53,165 nucleotides of DNA from NCBI RefSeq assembly GCF_900103695.1, contig NZ_FNHF01000004.1, forward strand, positions 259,267 to 312,431, given 5' to 3'. Position 1 is the first letter of the stretch. Each line of letters starts with the position of its first letter. The notes under the pieces were generated by a model that had not been told where the DNA came from, did no database searches, and saw only the letters and a program-made list of their open reading frames with translations. Below, piece by piece: positions 24,625-31,616 of this stretch. This DNA comes from Sediminibacillus halophilus. GTDB taxonomy: Bacteria > Bacillota > Bacilli > Bacillales > Amphibacillaceae. Position numbers and translations under genes: made by a program.

Positions 24625-24948
24625 CTAATTACTGACGTTCTGTTCAGGATCGGAGACTTGCTTAATCTGACTTAGCGTAGCGCCGTTACTTAAGTCACCG
24701 TGTTTATAGGAACCAAAGTACGTTTCCCCTTCTTCAATTAAATTCCACGTGTTCTCATTTTTGATTTTTATAGTAAACTCTTTCTCCTCTTTATCAAATG
24801 GATCTATAACTTCTATAGAATAGGAATGGTGTGTGGGATCCTCATGTTTTTGTTTTACTTTTATGTAACTTGCAGTAATGTTTTGGCTGCATCCAAGTGT
24901 CACCATTAACAAAATAATGAAGGGTACTAATCTAGTCTTAAAAAACAT
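24625..24948 (-). CDS. lipoprotein, 107 aa
   Basis: Signal peptide with lipobox VTLGC (Cys about residue 20). The mature domain of about 87 residues has beta-strand-like segments (SYSIEVID, EFTIKIKN, TWNLIEEGETYFGSYK), which suggests a small OB-like or beta-barrel domain. AGGAGG lies 5-6 bases before the ATG. Family not recognised. Confidence 0.75.
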   Translation of the reverse strand: MFFKTRLVPFIILLMVTLGCSQNITASYIKVKQKHEDPTHHSYSIEVIDPFDKEEKEFTIKIKNENTWNLIEEGETYFGSYKHGDLSNGATLSQIKQVSDPEQNVSN

Positions 24949-25109
24949 ACTTATCCTCCTAAATCATGTTGAAGGAATAATACGATGATAGTTATCTAGC
25001 TATTAGTTTAGCGAAAAACATGGAGAATACCAATTATTATTATGTACCTTGTGAAAAAATATTGTAGGCTCTTTCGTACACAGAAGCTTTCGGGAAAAAT
25101 AAAACTAAC

Positions 25110-25145
25110 AAAAAGAAGCCTCCAAATAGGGGGGCTTCTTTTTGT
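25110..25145 (-). terminator. terminator of the DUF4003 gene
   Basis: AAGAAGCCCCCC / GGAGGCTTCTT hairpin followed on the minus strand by TTTTTG. The gap 24949-25161 holds nothing else recognisable. Confidence 0.8.
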
Positions 25146-25161
25146 TATCACTTGCCAGTCA

Positions 25162-26154
25162 TTAACTGCTGCTGGAGCTAGCCGCAGCTGAGGCTCCTGC
25201 AACAGATGCAAGCATGGCTGCCTGTTGTGCCTGGATAACGGTTTCCATTGTGGTGTAAAGGCTTGTCTCCAGCAAGGATGAATCTGCGAGCTTGTCGCTC
25301 ATGAACAAATTGATGGCCAGGATTGTCGTGATATCCTTTTGCCAACGGAATGACTTGTGTTTGTTTAACTCATCGATAATTTGATTGATGACGTCCAATT
25401 CGACGAGATCTTCCGGCAGCAGTGCCAGCATGCCCATTTCTGGATAAAATCTGGTTTTTTGTTTAATTCCAGCCTGGCTAAAAGCCTGATGAATATGAGA
25501 TGTCCGCTCGACAAGCAAATCCACATCGGCATGCTCATCCAATGTCAGGATATGGCTGAGAAACTGCAAGTCGTTGCCCTTTCGGAATCCCAGGTTGTTC
25601 AGCCGCTCGTAATACGCTTCTGTCCGTTCGGTCAATTCGGTTACGGTGCCATCGTTTTGAGCCAGCAGTGCCGCCAGTGGATAATCACTGCTGGAGGTAA
25701 GGAAACTGTGCGCGTCCTTCATTTTCTGGTATATCGCATCCGTCTTGAGAATGTCATCGCTGAATTCACCGTTTTCTGATGGGTGGGAAAGCAGGACCAG
25801 GGCGGAAATATAGGTGAATACCCCCCTGCGAAACCCTGCCTCTACCAGCCTCTTGTAAATCCTGCGCATCTCCTGGAATTTTTCCCGGGGATTCGCAAAT
25901 CGGACATCGAGCATCGAGGCAATGGTGAACCTGGAATGAGACTTCAGTGAGGAAAACAACCCCACTTCTTGTTTAATATAGTCAGCAAGGCGGACAAACC
26001 TTCCGTAATCAAACGTTTTCCCGTTTACCACATACATGGAAGCAGCCATCATCAGTATCCGCTGGTCTGAAACCTTCCATTTCAATTTTGCTTTCAGTTC
26101 GTCAAAAATTTCTAAGTTCGCTGACGCCTTCTGCTGTAGCTCTTGAGTATACAT
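25162..26154 (-). CDS. DUF4003-family protein
   Basis: A 330-residue all-helical cytoplasmic protein with the pattern of the DUF4003 family (LMMAASMYVVNGKTFD near residue 35; RRIYKRLVEAGFRRGVFTYISALVLL about 102-127; NNLGFRKGNDLQFLSHIL about 190-207). Repeated helical pairs suggest an alpha-solenoid. The last 20 residues are only Ala, Ser, Gly and Val, ending in a run of Ser, which is unusual. In related bacteria the family often lies near general stress genes; its function is not known. Single gene. Confidence 0.8.
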   Translation of the reverse strand: MYTQELQQKASANLEIFDELKAKLKWKVSDQRILMMAASMYVVNGKTFDYGRFVRLADYIKQEVGLFSSLKSHSRFTIASMLDVRFANPREKFQEMRRIYKRLVEAGFRRGVFTYISALVLLSHPSENGEFSDDILKTDAIYQKMKDAHSFLTSSSDYPLAALLAQNDGTVTELTERTEAYYERLNNLGFRKGNDLQFLSHILTLDEHADVDLLVERTSHIHQAFSQAGIKQKTRFYPEMGMLALLPEDLVELDVINQIIDELNKHKSFRWQKDITTILAINLFMSDKLADSSLLETSLYTTMETVIQAQQAAMLASVAGASAAASSSSS

Positions 26155-26231
26155 GTAAACACGTCCTTGTTAGTGCGGTTTACTAAGTATACGAAAGCTA
26201 GCTGTTAAAAGTTTCATTCACACCGGTAAAA

Positions 26232-26405
26232 TTACCTGGCGACTTCCTCAATAAGCAACTGATAGTTATCCGGCAGCGTATTTTCTTGTTTTGTTTTCTC
26301 TATAAAAGCTGCCGCTTCGTCGTACGTATCGAATAGCAGCTCCTTATTGTCTTGATAAAACTCTACTCTAATGCCGCCTTTTACTAACCCGGTCACTTTA
26401 TACAC
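26232..26405 (-). CDS. small hypothetical protein, 57 aa
   Basis: GTG start with GGGGGAG 8 bases upstream. The frame reads VYKVTGLVKGGIRVEFYQDNKELLF, then DTYDEAAAFIEKTKQENTLPDNYQLLIEEV, to TAA. The layout (two strands, then two helices) looks like a real small folded protein. It is not recognised. It lies between the DUF4003 and DUF2294 genes on the same strand. Confidence 0.7.
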   Translation of the reverse strand: MYKVTGLVKGGIRVEFYQDNKELLFDTYDEAAAFIEKTKQENTLPDNYQLLIEEVAR

Positions 26406-26486
26406 GTTATCTACTCCCCCTGTTTTACATATGGAATCGTCGAATGGATTGTTTTGCTATACAGACTGGAAATTTTTTACAAAATA

Positions 26487-26522
26487 AAAAGCCGAAAAGG
26501 AGTTCATTCCTTTTCGGCTTAT
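26487..26522. terminator. terminator of the DUF2294 gene
   Basis: AAGCCGAAAAGGA - 6 bases - TCCTTTTCGGCTT, a perfect 13-bp stem, with an A-rich left flank giving a U-run on the minus strand. Confidence 0.85.
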
Positions 26523-26556
26523 GTCTGGCTTTCAGCATCCAGCTCATTTCCACCTG

Positions 26557-27258
26557 TTATTTTTCTGGTTTCATTATAATAATGATATAGCCTTTATCCA
26601 AGGAGAAGTCCCAATCGGCGAATATGTCCTCGATTTGGACTCCAAGCAACGATTCCAGCAAATCAGTATTCAGTAAACTTTTTTCCAGACGTCTTTTGGA
26701 CAGCTTCAGCTGTTCCTCGAATCCGGCAGCTATCAGTTCTTTTTCAATCCGCACCAGGATTCCTTCCCGGACGATAACCAGTGTCCTGGGATTCAGCATC
26801 AGTGAATGTAAATTGCGCGGAGCCTTTTGCGCTTTTTCACTGAAGCGGACGATTTCCTCATGCACTTGTTCCCGGCTTGGATAGCTTAAATAGTCATTAT
26901 CGTTTTCCGTATCACTCTCTGCCATCTCGGCAAGGATGATGCCGGTCTTGTTTTCCAAAGACCAGTCATAATAGATATTTCGGATTTCCACCTTTGCCGT
27001 TGTCCGGACGGTCGCTTTGATATCAGGAAGTAGTTCCTGCATCAACAAATCCCGTGTTTCCTGAACCTTTAGATTGTTGTTTTGTTTGACAAGCACTTTT
27101 TCCATTGGTGCCAGAAAATCACGAAGATGAATGGTGATAAACGGCCGGACACACGAAACATAAATGGATGATGGGCCTTTCCCGAAATTATCTCTGAATA
27201 GCTTTCCGGTATAGCTGGCAATTTCTGCTTCGATTGATTTCTTATCCATTGTTGTCAT
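26557..27258 (-). CDS. protein with two DUF2294 domains
   Basis: A 233-residue soluble protein. Residues about 10-110 form one DUF2294 domain (LFRDNFGKGPSSIYVSCVRPFITIHLRDFL). Residues about 130-230 form a second (LNPRTLVIVREGILVRIEKELI; GVQIEDIFADWDFSLDKGYIIIIM). The internal match DIKA...IRNIYYDWSLENKTGIILAEM against IEDIFADWDFSLDKGYIIIIM shows the duplication. The role is unknown; the family is sometimes annotated as sodium-translocating, which I see no basis for. It diverges from the Ntn-hydrolase gene. Confidence 0.8.
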   Translation of the reverse strand: MTTMDKKSIEAEIASYTGKLFRDNFGKGPSSIYVSCVRPFITIHLRDFLAPMEKVLVKQNNNLKVQETRDLLMQELLPDIKATVRTTAKVEIRNIYYDWSLENKTGIILAEMAESDTENDNDYLSYPSREQVHEEIVRFSEKAQKAPRNLHSLMLNPRTLVIVREGILVRIEKELIAAGFEEQLKLSKRRLEKSLLNTDLLESLLGVQIEDIFADWDFSLDKGYIIIIMKPEK

Positions 27259-27499
27259 TCCTTTTAGCTAAGGACCGAACGTTATTTTCCAGTCCCGTTC
27301 TCAATTATAACATTTCCCGGTTTGAATGTAAGGCAAACGGGCTTTTCCCCGGATAATTGTATCTTTTGACACAGAAAAGCACAATAGATTAGGCATAAGG
27401 TAGGAGAAACACTTTACAAGTTATATTCCATACTAATTATTCCCTATGTTTGGTAGCAATCCTGGTACTTATGCATTTTCTTGTTGTATTGCCCTTAAC

Positions 27500-27525
27500 G
27501 TTTCGAGCGGTTTAGATTAGGATAT
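27500..27525 (+). promoter_or_regulatory. candidate sigma-B promoter of the Ntn-hydrolase gene
   Basis: GTTTCG (27500-27505), a 14-base spacer and GGATAT (27520-27525), about 40 bases before the ATG. The sigma-B consensus is GTTTAA-N12-14-GGGTAT. The rest of the 307-base gap shows no gene. Confidence 0.4.
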
Positions 27526-27565
27526 ACAAAATTAAGAATAGTTTTACGGGAAAGGCGTGAAGTAG

Positions 27566-28828
27566 ATGACTGCAGAAGTGACCATCATGAACAAGCTGGG
27601 CATGTCGCTTGCTGCCGACAGTGCTGTAACGAGCGGCAGGGAAGGTGTGCAGAAGGTGTACAACTCTGCCAACAAGCTTTTTTCCCTATCCAGACATCAT
27701 TCCATCGGATTTATGGTGTATGGCGCAGCTTCTTTTATGGAAGTTCCTTGGGAGGTTATCATCAAATCTTATCGAGCGGAACTAAAGGACCGGACTTTCG
27801 ATGATGTCAGCGATTATTTTGCTGATTTTATTTCATTCTTGAATAGAGATGACCGGTTTAAAGCAGAGGAGATTGAAGAGATCATCATACATAGGACCTT
27901 TTCAGATCTCCTGAAACGAATAGTCCGCGATGTCGAGGAAGATGTCAACAACCGAAAAAGTGAAGGCGAAGACGTCACCGATGAAAAAGTCACCGAGTTA
28001 CTTATTATGGAAGTTGAAAAACAGACGACAACATATGCGGAAATGGAGAAAGAGTTTCTGGAGATCGAGTATGCCTCTTTCAAGGAAAAGTTTCAACACG
28101 TCATATCGGAAATAAAGAAAGAATTGATAGTTTACACTGTGCCTGACTCGCTGGAAGAAAAGCTGGTCAGACTAGCCTTCGAAGCGGTCAAAAAAGATTT
28201 CTTCAGCTTGGGCAGCACTGGTCTTGTCATCGCTGGGTATGGTGATAAAGAGATTTTTCCTCATTTGATCGAATATCGACTGGAAGGGTTTGTGTTCGGA
28301 AATTTGAAATACAAAAAGCTTCGGGAAAGGAAAATCACCTATACTAATGATAAAAAGGCCGGAACAGCAAGCATCACGGCGTTTGCCCAAAGAGAGATGG
28401 TCGATTCCTTTATGGGAGGAATAGAACCGAACATGGAAGACGCAATGTTCGGCATCATTGACCGGGTGCTTGGAGATTACCATGAGCATATTCAGAAGCA
28501 GTTGAATATCAAGTTTTCAACAGAACAGGTTAGAACCATGAAGAAAATGGGTAATGAACTATATGAGTCGATCAAAGATTCAGTGGAAGAATATCAGCAG
28601 GATCAATATGTCAGGCCGTTGCTCGGCATCGTCCGGTCGCTTCCGAAAGAAGAACTGGCAGAAATGGCGGAAGCGCTGGTCAATCTTACTTCCTTCAAGA
28701 AGAGGCTGACGAGAGCGACCGAATCTGTCGGACCGCCGATTGACGTTGCTGTGATCACCAAGGGAGACGGCTTCGTCTGGATCAAACGGAAAAATTATTT
28801 TGATCCGGAAATTAACCAGCCGTTTTAA
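27566..28828 (+). CDS. proteasome-like Ntn-hydrolase fold protein (uncharacterised), 420 aa
   Basis: The N-terminus is M-T-A-E-V. After Met removal Thr would be residue 1, then Asp17 in AADSAVT, Lys36 in NKLF and the glycine loop GFMVYGAASF at 47-56. In proteasome beta subunits and HslV the order is Thr1, Asp17 in AADSRAT, Lys33, and a Gly47 loop, so spacing and wording agree closely. The remaining 350 residues are mostly helical and charged (coiled stretches about 60-190 and 300-380) and are unlike any proteasome subunit. A late segment (DVAVITKGDGFVWIKRKNYF) ends the protein. The fold call is my inference; protease activity is not shown. A small gene follows after 54 bases. Confidence 0.6.
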   Translation: MTAEVTIMNKLGMSLAADSAVTSGREGVQKVYNSANKLFSLSRHHSIGFMVYGAASFMEVPWEVIIKSYRAELKDRTFDDVSDYFADFISFLNRDDRFKAEEIEEIIIHRTFSDLLKRIVRDVEEDVNNRKSEGEDVTDEKVTELLIMEVEKQTTTYAEMEKEFLEIEYASFKEKFQHVISEIKKELIVYTVPDSLEEKLVRLAFEAVKKDFFSLGSTGLVIAGYGDKEIFPHLIEYRLEGFVFGNLKYKKLRERKITYTNDKKAGTASITAFAQREMVDSFMGGIEPNMEDAMFGIIDRVLGDYHEHIQKQLNIKFSTEQVRTMKKMGNELYESIKDSVEEYQQDQYVRPLLGIVRSLPKEELAEMAEALVNLTSFKKRLTRATESVGPPIDVAVITKGDGFVWIKRKNYFDPEINQPF

Positions 28829-28882
28829 TCGCTACAGCCGTTTTCCACGGATGGCAAATAAAAGGAGAGGGGCAGGAAGCAA

Positions 28883-29044
28883 ATGGCATTAAAGGATGAA
28901 GAGTCCCGTAAACAAGAGTACTTTAAACTGCCGGACAATGACCGCGTTCTATTTGAATTGGAAGAGGCAGAGAAGAGAGAAAAAGATAATGTTGCCAAAA
29001 AGGTATTCGAAAAATTCGACAAGAAACAAGATAACCATAAATAA
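28883..29044 (+). CDS. small charged protein downstream of the Ntn-hydrolase
   Basis: A 53-residue, very charged helical protein (MALKDEESRKQEYFKLPDND, then RVLFELEEAEKREKDNVAKKVFEKF). GGAGAGGGG lies about 8 bases before the ATG. With 54 bases between the genes and one terminator after it, it is probably in the same operon. Family not recognised; it could be a partner or adaptor. Confidence 0.65.
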   Translation: MALKDEESRKQEYFKLPDNDRVLFELEEAEKREKDNVAKKVFEKFDKKQDNHK

Positions 29045-29045
29045 T

Positions 29046-29073
29046 CCCGGGAAACCGGGCTTTTTTTATTTTA
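29046..29073 (+). terminator. terminator of the Ntn-hydrolase operon
   Basis: CCCGG - GAAA - CCGGG followed by CTTTTTTTATTTT. From here to 29324 I see no gene. Confidence 0.9.
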
Positions 29074-29324
29074 GAAGAAGATAAGCAGTTTATGAAGATG
29101 GTAAAGAGAAGAAAGAGCGGAGAAAAAGCCGTTCAACAAAACATTGTAACTATTCAGCTGTTGGGGAGTCCAGCACCTATCCCACGCCGTCTACGATAGC
29201 TAAAATCAAACCTTTTCGCAAAAAAAAGCTGCGACGATATTTCTTAAGCTTGGACCTCTGCAGCCTCGTCAGTCGTCTCATTTTTATCGGAATGGGCAAG
29301 TGCCTGCGCTTCTCATTCGATACT

Positions 29325-29741
29325 TTAAACCCGGGTGAACTCCTCGACCATACTGGCAATCATCCGGTGAATCGCCTTCTGTTTTTTAACGGGGAGGTCC
29401 TTCATCTGTTTCACCTGCTGCTTGAATTGCGGGTGTTTGATTAAGTAGTCGAAGATTTCCAAGGTTTCCTCATCAATGGCTTCCCCTGTAGAGTTATACA
29501 GCCGATTGAACTCCTTGAGAACATCTTCGCGTGGTGTGTCGATGCCGACAATCAGATCGACGGATATATCAAAAATTCTGCTAAGTTTAATGATAGATTT
29601 GAGATCGGGGAGGACGGTGCCATTTTCCCACTTGGTTACCACAGAGCGGGAAACGTTCATTTTTTCTGACAGCTGCTTCTGTGTCCAGCCCGATTGTTCA
29701 CGGTAATATTTCAAATTGTATGCTAGTTGTTCATAGTTCAT
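29325..29741 (-). CDS. XRE-family transcriptional regulator, 138 aa
   Basis: N-terminal helix-turn-helix of the Cro/C1 type (residues about 5-62: LAYNLKYYREQSGWTQKQLSEKMNVSRSVVTKWENGTVLPDLKSIIKLSRIF). It is followed by a helical C-terminal half that may dimerise or bind a partner (about 70-138). It reads away from the small gene at 29876 and a long palindrome lies between them. After the stop, the same frame contains a further acidic 22-residue stretch behind two stops (EAQALAHSDKNETTDEAAEV), which may be an eroded former tail. Confidence 0.9.
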   Translation of the reverse strand: MNYEQLAYNLKYYREQSGWTQKQLSEKMNVSRSVVTKWENGTVLPDLKSIIKLSRIFDISVDLIVGIDTPREDVLKEFNRLYNSTGEAIDEETLEIFDYLIKHPQFKQQVKQMKDLPVKKQKAIHRMIASMVEEFTRV

Positions 29742-29813
29742 CCGACAATCACTCGCAACTCGTATTTGTTAATCGTTATCGTAACATTATTAGTAGAAAA
29801 AGTGCGGAAACCG

Positions 29814-29859
29814 TTGTTCTATTAGTGAACATGTAGTAAAATGTTACCGAATAGAACAA
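29814..29859. promoter_or_regulatory. 46-base palindrome between XRE regulator and small gene (candidate operator)
   Basis: TTGTTCTATT (29814-29823) and AATAGAACAA (29850-29859) are exact inverted repeats; inside them GTGAACA and TGTTAC pair imperfectly. A second dyad GTTA-TCG-TAAC lies at 29775-29785. The position before the ribosome site of the 29876 gene suits an operator of the XRE protein or an RNA hairpin. Confidence 0.5.
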
Positions 29860-29875
29860 AAGGAGGAAGTAAAGG

Positions 29876-30166
29876 ATGATTGGCTGTCTTGCTTTATACC
29901 CCCAAGAAGGAAAGAGTATGGCGGAATGGCTGGTGAATGGATTGAAAATGGACAGCGCAGAGGTAACGGTGAAACAGGAGCTGGAAGGAACGCTCACGGT
30001 CATGCTTCCAGGTACGACAAAAACAGCAGTCTGGCAGGCAGCATTGGAACTGGAATGTGCCGGTATCGCAGCGGGTTACGGTTTTGGTGAAACAGCTTCC
30101 GAAGCATTGCGAAGTGCGCGTGAATTGCTGGGCAGGCGAATAGACGCAGATTTATCCTTTACATAA
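29876..30166 (+). CDS. hypothetical protein, 96 aa
   Basis: A soluble protein starting MIGCLALYPQEGKSMAEWLV, preceded by AAAGGAGG at good spacing. Residues 25-60 alternate as strands (AEVTVKQELEGTLTVML); a Gly/Ala-rich helical part with GYGFGETASEALRSARELLG follows. No family is recognised. It is divergent from the XRE gene and may be its target. Confidence 0.65.
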   Translation: MIGCLALYPQEGKSMAEWLVNGLKMDSAEVTVKQELEGTLTVMLPGTTKTAVWQAALELECAGIAAGYGFGETASEALRSARELLGRRIDADLSFT

Positions 30167-30208
30167 TAAAACTGGTATAGATGAAATGCCGATCACACTT
30201 GGTTATGT

Positions 30209-30255
30209 TAAAAAAGAAGGCTTTCGCCATTAATTTGGCGAAAGCCTTCTTTTTT
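30209..30255. terminator. strong bidirectional terminator
   Basis: AAAGAAGGCTTTCGCCA and TGGCGAAAGCCTTCTTT form a 17-bp perfect stem with A- and T-runs. Confidence 0.95.
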
Positions 30256-30321
30256 CAGATTGTCGAACTCTTAACCGAAAAAGGGGAGGAATCGGGAAAA
30301 CGTTTGGAGTAGGACAATCTC

Positions 30322-30494
30322 TTATTAACAATCTTATCCACAAATCAAATCGGTTATACACACGGTTTGTGGATATTTTCCACATTATCCACAATAAAAG
30401 GTGAAAAGTTAATAAGATTTTCATCAACAATCAAAATCTAGGTACTTCAACTGTTTTAGACGCTTATCAACACTGTGCACAACCTTGTGGATAA
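30322..30494. other. DnaA-box cluster
   Basis: Perfect TTATNCACA boxes lie at 30334-30342, 30354-30362, 30385-30393 and, inverted, 30486-30494. One-mismatch boxes lie at 30322-30330, 30368-30376 (inverted) and 30464-30472. That is seven boxes in 173 bases, AT-rich, with no gene inside. dnaA and dnaN are not nearby and the gene order is not that of oriC, so this is a chromosomal DnaA-binding cluster rather than the origin. The 382-base gap holds only this and the terminator before it. Confidence 0.85.
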
Positions 30495-30548
30495 CTTCTG
30501 CCCACAACTTACAGGGCTACAGTGTAGGTATTCCCCGCCTGGACAAAA

Positions 30549-30671
30549 TTAAACCCGCTTTTTTGTTTCAGCATACATGCGATCTGCTGTTTTGAATTCT
30601 TTTTGATATAGCACTTGCTGGGTTTTGGATAACGTATTCTTTGGATCGTTGACGCCTCGCTTATTGCTCAT
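30549..30671 (-). CDS. yfhE: YfhE-like small protein, 40 aa
   Basis: A tiny basic protein, MSNKRGVNDPKNTLSKTQQ followed by VLYQKEFKTADRMYAE. The block LSKTQ-VLYQKEFK-ADR is what I remember of the YfhE family. In B. subtilis yfhE sits next to yfhF, and the yfhF orthologue is about 1 kb away here. GAGG lies 7 bases before the ATG. Function unknown. Confidence 0.7.
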   Translation of the reverse strand: MSNKRGVNDPKNTLSKTQQVLYQKEFKTADRMYAETKKRV

Positions 30672-30752
30672 CGAATTCCTCGCTTTCGAATCGCCCGCCG
30701 CCCAAAGGGAAGATACAGGCCTTTTCCTCTAGCATTTCCCAAAACGTTTTCT

Positions 30753-31307
30753 TTATACGACAGCTTCTCCTTCGCTTACCTCTATCGGGTGGCGATGGAG
30801 GAAGTAGCTTGCCGGAGTGATGACAAACAAATCGTACACGGGGACATCGCAGTGCGCATTAATCGCTTGATAAACATCCGGATAGGCGGATTGTCCAGAG
30901 TGAAGGTATGGCAGTTTCAGGGCAGCCCGCATCGAACGTTCGTTAGACTGGCGGATTTTGATAAACACCGCATCCATCCCGTGCGAGATGAATACCTCCT
31001 CCAAAAATTGCTCTTTGGCAATCCGGTTGTAGCCTTTTCCGAAAAACGGCTGACCGATCCATGTTGCCAGGAATCCTTTCTTATCATGGATATCAAATAA
31101 ATTGATGGTTCCGATCGGCTGTTGGCACTCATCCAGAATGGTACGCGAGACCAGCAGGCCGGCTTCTTCCTGTTCGATTGTCTGCTTCGTCAAAAAATAA
31201 AATTCATCCATCCCCGCTGCTTTGTGGCGGACATACGGAAACACCTGCGGGTGGCACATCAGTTCGAATAATTTTGGTACCTCGTGTAAATCGCGTTTTT
31301 TCAGCAT
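30753..31307 (-). CDS. GNAT-family N-acetyltransferase
   Basis: A 184-residue protein of the GNAT fold, RimJ/RimL-like: N-terminal LKKRDLHEVPKLFELM, strand GTINLFDIHDKKGFLATWIG, and the acetyl-CoA-binding region FFGKGYNRIAKEQFLEEVF (about 88-106) in place of the classic QxxGxG/A. Such enzymes acetylate protein N-termini, amino acids or drugs; the substrate is not evident. The ATG at 31307 directly follows a U-run: its ribosome site GGAGGG is inside a terminator-like hairpin, so expression must be controlled by the leader (31308-31510). Confidence 0.8.
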   Translation of the reverse strand: MLKKRDLHEVPKLFELMCHPQVFPYVRHKAAGMDEFYFLTKQTIEQEEAGLLVSRTILDECQQPIGTINLFDIHDKKGFLATWIGQPFFGKGYNRIAKEQFLEEVFISHGMDAVFIKIRQSNERSMRAALKLPYLHSGQSAYPDVYQAINAHCDVPVYDLFVITPASYFLHRHPIEVSEGEAVV

Positions 31308-31510
31308 AAAAAAATCCCTCCTGATCGTGGAGAGGATTGAAAGTAACCCTAGGAATCGCTAGTGGTCCGCCTCCCCCTCGAATTTTTATCAACAACCAAC
31401 AAAAATTCGGGGTGGGAATCGAACCCACTAGAACCAGTCAGACTGGTGGCGCACCATTTGCCTTCCCATTTTCTATTTTTATTCCCATGTACAGATGGGA
31501 AAATACAATC
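31308..31510 (-). promoter_or_regulatory. structured 5' leader of the GNAT gene with tRNA-T-arm-like hairpin and terminator
   Basis: Read on the minus strand: TTCCCAT/ATGGGAA hairpin; ACCAG-TCTGA-CTGGT hairpin; GTGGG-TTCGATT-CCCAC, identical in form to a tRNA T-arm; a long stem CCCCGAATTTTT / AAAAATTCGAGGGG; an enclosing CTAGTGG/CCACTAG; and finally AATCCTCTCC / GGAGGGATT with seven T (31308-31338), which is both a terminator and a lock on the ribosome site. GGGGAGG of the long stem can instead pair with CCTCTCC of the terminator. No known riboswitch or T-box consensus is recognised. The gap 31308-31616 holds no gene. Confidence 0.6.
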
Positions 31511-31616
31511 ACTTTTTACAAGAATATAGTACACAAAAATCTCGGAAAAGGGAACAAAAATTTTCAGGCAATATCCGACAATTTTTCTTACGCGGAGCTG
31601 GATTCAGTTGGGCGGT

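Noticed and set aside
30322-30494. Chromosomal origin oriC
   Set aside because: dnaA, dnaN, rpmH and the usual origin genes are absent; the region follows the yfh gene order.
31349-31534. 61-codon frame and a tRNA gene in the GNAT leader
   Set aside because: The frame only translates the structured RNA. The T-arm-like hairpin lacks matching acceptor, D and 7-base anticodon arms, so it is not a tRNA gene.
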